A DNA stretch of 10,677 bases from Chloroflexota bacterium. GTDB taxonomy: Bacteria; Chloroflexota; DTOL01; JACQYG01. A program made the translations under genes and the position numbers. Numbering within the stretch: the first letter of the stretch is position 1; each line of letters starts with the position of its first letter. Under the pieces are notes generated by a model that saw only the letters and a list, made by a program, of their open reading frames with translations, was not told the origin of the DNA and made no database searches. Positions 5,676 to 10,677 of this stretch are shown in pieces. Location of the stretch: assembly GCA_016208345.1 (NCBI GenBank), contig JACQYG010000045.1, forward strand, positions 1 through 10,677, in the 5' to 3' direction.

Positions 5676-7610
5676 ATGAACAACCAGAGACTGACGAGGC
5701 TCTTTTCGCCTATCACCATCAGAGGCATAACGCTCAAGAACCGCATCGTCATGCCACCCATGGGCACCCGCTACTCGACCTATCACGGAGCGGTGACCCC
5801 GAGGCTCATCGACTATTACGTAGAAAGGGCCCGGGGTGGGTCGGGGCTCATTGTGGTCCAGTTTGCGGCCGTTTCGCCCGAGGGGCGTAGCTCCTGGTAC
5901 CCCCTGGCCATTTGGAACGATGCTTTCGTCCCGGGACTCAGGCGGCTGGCGAGAGCGATTCAGGATGCCGGAGCCCCGGTGGCCATTCAGTTGGCCCATG
6001 CCGGTGGGAACACGGAAATCAACTATGCGGGTACTCAGCCCGTGGGACCCTCGGCGGTGCCGGCTACCGGGCGCCCCGTGCCCAGGGAACTTACCCTGGC
6101 TGAGATCGGAGCCTTGGTGGAGGCCTTCGGCCAGGCAGCACGCCGGGCTATTGACGCCGGCTTCGACATGGTGCAGCTCCACATGGCCCACGGCTACCTG
6201 ATCAACCAATTCCTGTCCGCCAGGTTCAACCGCCGCACTGACCGGTACGGCGGCGACCTGGAGGGCCGTAGCCGCTTTGCGCTGGAAGTCCTGGACCGGG
6301 TCCGGGAGGTGGTCGGCGGCAACACAGCCGTATCTTGCCGTCTAAACGCCGACGACGGTGTCCCTGAGGGGCTCTCTCCAGCCGAGGCCCTGATCGTGGC
6401 GCGGCTGTTGGAGGAGCACGGTGCCGACGTCATCGACGTCAGCGCTGGCATCGGTGATACCTTCTATATGAGCTCACCGCCCATGGCCCTGCCACCTGGT
6501 TACTTGGTCCCCCTTGCCGCTCGCATCAAAGGTGCGGTCAACGTCCCGGTGGTGGCAGCAGGCAAGATCCATGATCCGTCCCTGGCCGAGGCCATACTTG
6601 TCACCGGTCAGGCCGATCTGATCGCCGTGGGAAGAGGCCTCATCGCTGACCCGGAATGGCCCCGGAAGGCCGCTGAAGGCCGATACGATGAGATCTGCCC
6701 CTGCCTGACCTGCAATCGCCCCGAGTGTCACGGCCGTACGATTGTCAAGCAAGCGGACATGAGCTGCGTCACCAACCCTGCGGTAGGCCGAGAAGCGCTC
6801 TTTCGCTTGGAGCCCGTCGTCTCTCCCAAAGCCATATTGGTGGCTGGCGGAGGTCCGGCAGGAATGGAGTTCGCGGCCATCGCCAGCCGCCGGGGCCACC
6901 GGGTGACTCTTTGCGAGCGTGCTGACCGGTTGGGGGGGCAGCTCAACCTGGCTGCCGTTCCCCCAGGCAAGCAGGACCTGGCCCGCCTGACTGGCTATCT
7001 GGCGGGTCAACTGGCAAAGTCTCAGGTGGAGGTCCGTCTCGGCTGCACCGTGACCCGGGATCTGGTTCGGCGTCTGGCACCAGACGCGGTGGTGGTGGCC
7101 ACCGGTGCCCGGCCACTCGTGCCCGATGTCCCGGGCGCAGCGGCCTACGCCGTCACCGCCTGGGATATCCTGGAAGGAAAGGTGGCTCCTGGAAACAGGA
7201 TGGTAGTGATCGGTGGGGGCGCTGTAGGTTGCGAAACCGCGGCGTACATGGCCGATCGGGGGGCCCAGGTGACCATACTCGAAATGCTGCCTGACCTGGC
7301 TCCGGAATTTGTACCCTGGACCCGGAAATTACTCATTAGCTCGCTGGCAGACCTGGGAGTGGAGATCATCACCCAGGCTCGGGTAACGGCCATTGAAAGC
7401 AACGCCGTCCATTACGACCGCCTGGGCCTGGGCAATCGGTTGGCGCCGGTGGACACCGTGGTGCTGGCCCTGGGAGCGGTGTCGGAACGGGGGATCGCCG
7501 ACGAGCTCGTAGGTGATGGTCTTTCACCCTTCGTCCTCGGCGATAGCTTGAGGCCCCGCAGCGTGGCCGAAGCCATGCGGGAGGGATTTGAGCTGGGATA
7601 TAGCATATGA
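5676..7610 (+). CDS. Old Yellow Enzyme-type Fe-S flavoprotein (enoate / 2,4-dienoyl-CoA reductase family)
   Basis: A 644-residue cytosolic oxidoreductase with the FadH/enoate reductase/trimethylamine dehydrogenase architecture. Residues 1 to about 335 form the FMN barrel: LFSPITIRGITLKNRIVMPP at the start, then HMAHGYLINQFLS (169-181), then NRRTDRYGGDLEGRSRF. Tyr174 probably corresponds to the proton-donor tyrosine of E. coli FadH. A cysteine cluster follows: Cys343, 346, 351 and 364, with an extra Cys341. The C-terminal part has two dinucleotide-binding motifs, GGGPAG (391-396) and GGGAVG (513-518), for FAD and NAD(P)H. Known members reduce activated C=C bonds, transform bile acids or flavonoids, or demethylate N-methyl amines. 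The residues here do not decide among these. It ends in a 4-nt ATGA overlap with the amidohydrolase gene, so the two are probably co-translated. The cysteine spacing is unusual. Confidence 0.92.
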   Translation: MNNQRLTRLFSPITIRGITLKNRIVMPPMGTRYSTYHGAVTPRLIDYYVERARGGSGLIVVQFAAVSPEGRSSWYPLAIWNDAFVPGLRRLARAIQDAGAPVAIQLAHAGGNTEINYAGTQPVGPSAVPATGRPVPRELTLAEIGALVEAFGQAARRAIDAGFDMVQLHMAHGYLINQFLSARFNRRTDRYGGDLEGRSRFALEVLDRVREVVGGNTAVSCRLNADDGVPEGLSPAEALIVARLLEEHGADVIDVSAGIGDTFYMSSPPMALPPGYLVPLAARIKGAVNVPVVAAGKIHDPSLAEAILVTGQADLIAVGRGLIADPEWPRKAAEGRYDEICPCLTCNRPECHGRTIVKQADMSCVTNPAVGREALFRLEPVVSPKAILVAGGGPAGMEFAAIASRRGHRVTLCERADRLGGQLNLAAVPPGKQDLARLTGYLAGQLAKSQVEVRLGCTVTRDLVRRLAPDAVVVATGARPLVPDVPGAAAYAVTAWDILEGKVAPGNRMVVIGGGAVGCETAAYMADRGAQVTILEMLPDLAPEFVPWTRKLLISSLADLGVEIITQARVTAIESNAVHYDRLGLGNRLAPVDTVVLALGAVSERGIADELVGDGLSPFVLGDSLRPRSVAEAMREGFELGYSI

Positions 7611-8890
7611 GGGATGAGCCAACGGCTATGGTCATCGCGGGAGGCCGACTTATCGACGGGACCGGGCGCCCTCCGATGCCAAATACGGCGATAGTCATAG
7701 AGAACGGCTACATCACGGCGGTCGGTCCAGAGGCACAGGTGGACGTGTCGAGGGCCGAGCCGGCAGTCCACTTAGATGCCCAGGGGCTAGCTATCCTGCC
7801 GGGCCTCATCGACAGCCACGTCCACCTGACCTTCAGTGCCGGCCCCGACCACTCTTCCGTCATCCGCCAACTGGCAGAGGACACTGACGAAAGGCTCCTC
7901 CTGCGGGCCTCGCGGCAAGCCCAGTTGGCTCTGGCCGCTGGCATCACTACGGTGCGCGACTGTGGGGGCAAGGGTGTCGTCACCATTGGACTCCGCGATG
8001 CCATCAAGGCCGGGCATACCATCGGCCCCCAGGTGCTGGCCTGCGGCATGCCTATCACTACTAAAGCTGGACACATGCACTTCCTGGGGTTGGAGGCTGA
8101 TGGCGAGAACGAGCTCCGCTCAGCCGTGCGCAGCCAGGTCAGGGCCGGGGCCGACTTTATAAAAGTATGTGCCACCGGCGGGAACATGACACCGGGCAGC
8201 AACCCCCGCCGGGCCCAGTACAGCCTTGCTGAGCTTGCGGCAGCGGTAACAGAGAGCCATCGTCTGGGCTGCCGGGTGGCCTCTCACGCCATCGGGGCCG
8301 AAGGCATCCGATACTCCGTGGAGGCAGGCGCTGACACAATTGAGCACTTTCACTGGTTGGACGAAATCGGCCGCTATGCCTACGACCGAGGGGTGGTTCA
8401 GGAGCTCATCGCTCGCGGGCTCTTTGTAGGGGTGCCCCTGCCTGGCCTGTACCGGGTGCTCCTGCCTAGAGCAGGATGGGACGTGAGCGCAATGGCGTCG
8501 AAGCGGGCCGAGCTTCAGGCCCAGTTGGAGCCCGTGCGGCGGGCTATCCAAGATGGCGCTCTGTTCATCATCTCCAGCGACGCCGGGGTGCGCTTCACCC
8601 ACTTTCAGGACTTCAGCCAGAGCCTGGAGGTCGCCGTTTTGGCCCTTGGGCTGACTCCCATGGAGGCAATTGTGGCCGCCACCTGCACGGCAGCTCAGGC
8701 CTTGGGTCTGGAGGACCAGGTGGGCACCATCGAGGTGGGAAAGCGTGCCGATCTGGTTCTCGTCGACGGTGACCCTCTGGCGGACATCCGAGCAATTGGC
8801 AGGGTTCGTTGGGTTATCCGCCAAGGCCAAGTGGCCGCCCGGGACAGGCTGCTGGTCCTGGCGCCGGACCAAGGCGCAGGTGCCGGTTGA
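7607..8890 (+). CDS. Metal-dependent amidohydrolase (imidazolonepropionase/prolidase-like)
   Basis: A 427-residue, probably cytosolic member of the amidohydrolase superfamily. After the N-terminal strand domain (GGRLIDGTG, 12-20) comes LPGLIDSHVHL with metal ligands His71 and His73. Lys186 in FIKVCATGG is placed as the carboxylated bridging lysine. His227 (ASHAIG), His247 (IEHFHW) and Asp325 (SSDAG) complete a binuclear site. The C terminus returns to the beta domain with GTIEVGKRADLVLVDGDPLADI. This pattern fits the group holding Xaa-Pro dipeptidases and other N-acyl or cyclic-amide hydrolases, rather than mononuclear deaminases. It would hydrolyse an amide, peptide or lactam bond. The start at 7607 overlaps the preceding stop (ATGA); Met8 at 7628 is an alternative. 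The neighbouring importer and aminotransferase fit release and use of an amino acid, but the substrate is unknown. Confidence 0.92.
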   Translation: MRDEPTAMVIAGGRLIDGTGRPPMPNTAIVIENGYITAVGPEAQVDVSRAEPAVHLDAQGLAILPGLIDSHVHLTFSAGPDHSSVIRQLAEDTDERLLLRASRQAQLALAAGITTVRDCGGKGVVTIGLRDAIKAGHTIGPQVLACGMPITTKAGHMHFLGLEADGENELRSAVRSQVRAGADFIKVCATGGNMTPGSNPRRAQYSLAELAAAVTESHRLGCRVASHAIGAEGIRYSVEAGADTIEHFHWLDEIGRYAYDRGVVQELIARGLFVGVPLPGLYRVLLPRAGWDVSAMASKRAELQAQLEPVRRAIQDGALFIISSDAGVRFTHFQDFSQSLEVAVLALGLTPMEAIVAATCTAAQALGLEDQVGTIEVGKRADLVLVDGDPLADIRAIGRVRWVIRQGQVAARDRLLVLAPDQGAGAG

Positions 8891-8965
8891 CTGCCGGTCG
8901 CGTCCAGTGGCACTGGTGGCTAGGGTTTGTTTGGAGCGGTGTAGCGGAATCTGGAGGTGCAACCC
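8891..8965 (+). other. 75-bp gap between amidohydrolase and aminotransferase genes
   Basis: It contains a near-perfect small palindrome, CCAGTG-G-CACTGG (8904-8916), followed after 6 nt by a T/G-rich run (8923-8932). The effective stem is only 5 bp and the run is interrupted by G, so I do not call a terminator. The ribosome site of the aminotransferase is at the 3' end. Confidence 0.3.
8953..8958 (+). promoter_or_regulatory. Ribosome binding site deciding the aminotransferase start
   Basis: GGAGGT lies 7 nt before ATG 8966. The in-frame GTG at 8957 overlaps this site itself and so is unlikely to be the start. Confidence 0.7.
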
Positions 8966-10174
8966 ATGGAGACCAAGCGGCGCGAGGCTCTGCGGATGGC
9001 AGGAGTTCCGTTTTCGGACATCCGGGTCATCTTTGAGCGCGCCACATACCTGGAAAAGGAGGGTGTGCCCATCATTCATATGGAGCTGGGCCGCCCTGAT
9101 TTCGACACGCCGCCTCACGTCAAGATAGCAGCCGAAGGGGCACTGGAACAGGGCCTGGTACACTATACCTCTAACTACGGCCTGTTCGAACTGCGCCAGG
9201 CTGTCGCGCTGAAGCTGCAGCGTGACAATGGCCTGAACTATGACCCCGACGGAGAAATCGCCGTCACCGTGGGCGTGTCCGAGGCCATCTTCTCGGTCAT
9301 GAGTGCCTTCCTGGATCAGGGCGACGAAGTGATCGTGCCCGGCCCCTCCTGGCTGAACTACCTCCGTATCCCGGCAATGATGGGGGCCCAGGTGGTCCCT
9401 TTGCCGCTGCCGGCGAAGGATGGTTTCCAGTTGGAGCCAGAGATGTTGGAGAAAGCCATCACCCCGCTGACCAAGATGCTTGTCCTCATCTCTCCGCACA
9501 ATCCCACCGGGGCGGTCCTGCAGAAGAAGACGTTGGAGTCAGTAGCCGCCCTGGTCCAACAGCACGATATCCTGGTCATCTCCGACGAGATCTACGAGAA
9601 GATCATCTACGACGGCCAGGCACACGTAAGCATTGCCGCCTTGCCTGGCATGAAGGAGCGGACCTTCTTACTCAACGGATTCTCCAAGGCATACTCGATG
9701 ACCGGATGGCGGCTGGGCTACGTGGCTACCGACAGGGAGTTAATGGGCCCGTTGATCCGGGTGCATCAGTATGTGACCACTTGCGCCACTTCATTCGCCC
9801 AAGCTGGTGCAATCCAGGCGTTGAACGGCCCCCAGGACTGTGTGGCACAGATGGTCGCCGCGTTTCAACGGCGCCGAAACCTGGTGGTGAGCGCGTTAAA
9901 TCGGATGCCGGGTGTTGCCTGTCACGTGCCCCAGGGGGCATTCTATGCCTTTGCCGACATTTCCGCCTTTGGCTTGAGCGGCCAGGAGCTGGCGCTCTAC
10001 CTGCTGGAAGAAGCCGGAGTGGCCGTGGTGCCCGGGGAGGCCTTCGGCGATCATGGCCGAGGGTACTTGCGCATCTCCTATGCCAATTCTTATGACAAGC
10101 TCTCGGAAGGCCTGGAGCGCATGGGGAGGGCGCTGGCGCGCCTGTCACCGACGGGCAGAGCCTGGCAACGATGA
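8966..10174 (+). CDS. Class I/II pyridoxal-phosphate aminotransferase
   Basis: A 402-residue fold-type I PLP enzyme of the aspartate-aminotransferase-like group. It has the usual order of motifs: GRPDFDTP near the N terminus, HYTSNYGLFELRQAV, SPHNPTG with Asn179, SDEIYEKI with Asp207 (pyridine-nitrogen partner) and Tyr210, GFSKAYSMTGWRLGY with Lys241 as the Schiff-base lysine, and YLRISYAN with Arg369 as the substrate carboxylate binder. All key residues are present, so it should be active. It would move an amino group between an amino acid and a 2-oxo acid; aromatic, aspartate, alanine and branched substrates all occur in this group. It follows the amidohydrolase by 75 bp, consistent with using an amino acid released by that enzyme. 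Confidence 0.93.
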   Translation: METKRREALRMAGVPFSDIRVIFERATYLEKEGVPIIHMELGRPDFDTPPHVKIAAEGALEQGLVHYTSNYGLFELRQAVALKLQRDNGLNYDPDGEIAVTVGVSEAIFSVMSAFLDQGDEVIVPGPSWLNYLRIPAMMGAQVVPLPLPAKDGFQLEPEMLEKAITPLTKMLVLISPHNPTGAVLQKKTLESVAALVQQHDILVISDEIYEKIIYDGQAHVSIAALPGMKERTFLLNGFSKAYSMTGWRLGYVATDRELMGPLIRVHQYVTTCATSFAQAGAIQALNGPQDCVAQMVAAFQRRRNLVVSALNRMPGVACHVPQGAFYAFADISAFGLSGQELALYLLEEAGVAVVPGEAFGDHGRGYLRISYANSYDKLSEGLERMGRALARLSPTGRAWQR

Positions 10175-10313
10175 CGAGGGGCTGGCTTTTTCATTCGCTC
10201 CTCGTTGCGTGTCTCGGGTTGCGACAGCGATGGCAGGTTGAGGCCTCGACACAATTCAGGATCTTGACCTCGACCGGGGAGCCCTACCTATCAGAAACAA
10301 CAAGGGGTGAAAG
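10175..10313 (+). other. 139-bp gap between aminotransferase and DapA-family genes
   Basis: ACGAGG (10174-10179) and CCTCGT (10200-10205) could pair around a 20-nt loop that itself contains five T residues. The T run is inside the loop, not after the stem, so this does not fit an intrinsic terminator. A possible weak promoter lies near the 3' end (10264-10294). No small gene is supported here. Confidence 0.35.
10264..10294 (+). promoter_or_regulatory. Weak sigma70-like promoter candidate
   Basis: TTGACC (10264-10269) matches the -35 consensus at 5 of 6 and TATCAG (10289-10294) the -10 at 4 of 6. The spacer is 19 nt, longer than ideal. The predicted transcript start near 10301 would leave only about 13 nt of leader, just covering the ribosome site. 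This may be chance. Confidence 0.18.
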
Positions 10314-10677
10314 ATGAACGCGTATTTTCGCCCGCAGGGAATCATTGCTGCTCTGGCTACGCCTTTGCACCGGGACCAGACGGTGGACGAGGAAGCCTTG
10401 CGACGGCTGGTTGAGTACGTGCTGGTGAATATGGTCCATGGGGTGTTCGCGGTGAGCACTCAGGGGGAGTTCTACGCTCTCTCCACGGCCGAAAAAGAGC
10501 AAGTCACCGCCGTAGTGGTGGACCAGGTCCGTGGTCGCGTTCCGGTCTACGTCGGCACTGGGGCCACCACCACCGCCGAATGCATTGCCCTGGGAACGCG
10601 TGCGGCAGCCCTGGGGGCGAATGCTCTTTCCGTTATAACCCCGTACTTGGTGAGGCCGAGTCAGAGGGAACTGCTCG
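10314..10677 (+). CDS. DapA/NanA-superfamily aldolase/synthase, 3' truncated
   Basis: The first 121 codons of a class I aldolase-superfamily protein, about 40% of the usual 290-300 residues. ATG 10314 has AAGGGG 6 nt upstream (10302-10307). The N terminus, FRPQGIIAALATPLHRDQTVD, is typical, followed by a GVFAVSTQGEFYALS segment (43-57) and ITPYLVRPSQREL near the cut end. The phosphate/carboxylate-binding turn of DapA is GTTGE; here it reads STQGE (48-52), so Thr49 is kept and Gln50 replaces the second Thr. The Schiff-base lysine and the YYN-type tyrosine region lie beyond or at the edge of the window. Family members condense or cleave pyruvate adducts (dihydrodipicolinate, N-acetylneuraminate, 2-keto-3-deoxy acids). 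The changed turn makes a true lysine-pathway DapA less likely, and the catabolic neighbours favour a degradative aldolase. Confidence 0.85.
   Translation, partial: MNAYFRPQGIIAALATPLHRDQTVDEEALRRLVEYVLVNMVHGVFAVSTQGEFYALSTAEKEQVTAVVVDQVRGRVPVYVGTGATTTAECIALGTRAAALGANALSVITPYLVRPSQRELL

Noticed and set aside
5562..6209. 215-codon open frame on the - strand opposite the flavoprotein start
   Set aside because: No recognisable family, crosses an intergenic gap, and is opposite conserved flavin-barrel sequence.
8120..9499. 459-codon open frame on the - strand across the amidohydrolase and aminotransferase genes
   Set aside because: It is rich in His, Gln and Arg, shows no recognisable domain, and lies opposite two genes with complete catalytic motifs. 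Long antisense frames are expected at this G+C content.
10174..10205. Terminator after the aminotransferase gene
   Set aside because: Six-bp stem with a 20-nt loop; the T run is inside the loop rather than after the stem.

Overview
The window is a G+C-rich bacterial segment with every supportable gene on the + strand. It holds nine genes; the first and last are cut by the window edges. Taxonomy is inferred only from protein style. The binding protein has a twin-arginine motif, then a lipobox cysteine, then a Pro/Ala/Thr-rich linker. I associate that pattern with Chloroflexota, and the composition fits. Other high-G+C phyla are not excluded.

Layout. Positions 1-1123 hold most of a LarA-family nickel-pincer racemase/epimerase. 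A 197-bp gap (1124-1320) has inverted repeats and a consensus Shine-Dalgarno sequence with no start codon. Positions 1321-4799 hold a family-5 (peptide/opine/nickel type) ABC importer: lipoprotein binding protein, DppB-type permease, DppC-type permease. A strong hairpin sits between the binding protein and the first permease. No ATPase gene follows. Positions 4811-5569 encode a metallo-beta-lactamase-fold hydrolase, 11 bp behind the permease. After a 106-bp gap come a two-domain Old Yellow Enzyme/enoate-reductase-type flavoprotein with an Fe-S motif (5676-7610) and an overlapping metal-dependent amidohydrolase of the imidazolonepropionase/prolidase-like group (7607-8890). A class I/II PLP aminotransferase follows (8966-10174). 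The window ends inside a DapA/NanA-superfamily aldolase (10314 onward).

Together the genes look like an uptake-and-catabolism cluster. The importer would bring in a small peptide-like or amide-bearing compound. The amidohydrolase and MBL protein could cleave amide, ester or thioester bonds. The aminotransferase would remove an amino group. The flavoprotein could reduce or demethylate an intermediate, LarA could invert a 2-hydroxy acid, and the aldolase could release pyruvate or a related keto acid. This order is an inference from family chemistry; nothing in the sequence names the substrate. I saw no RNA gene, insertion sequence, CRISPR array or convincing intrinsic terminator. No gene-free stretch exceeds 200 bp.
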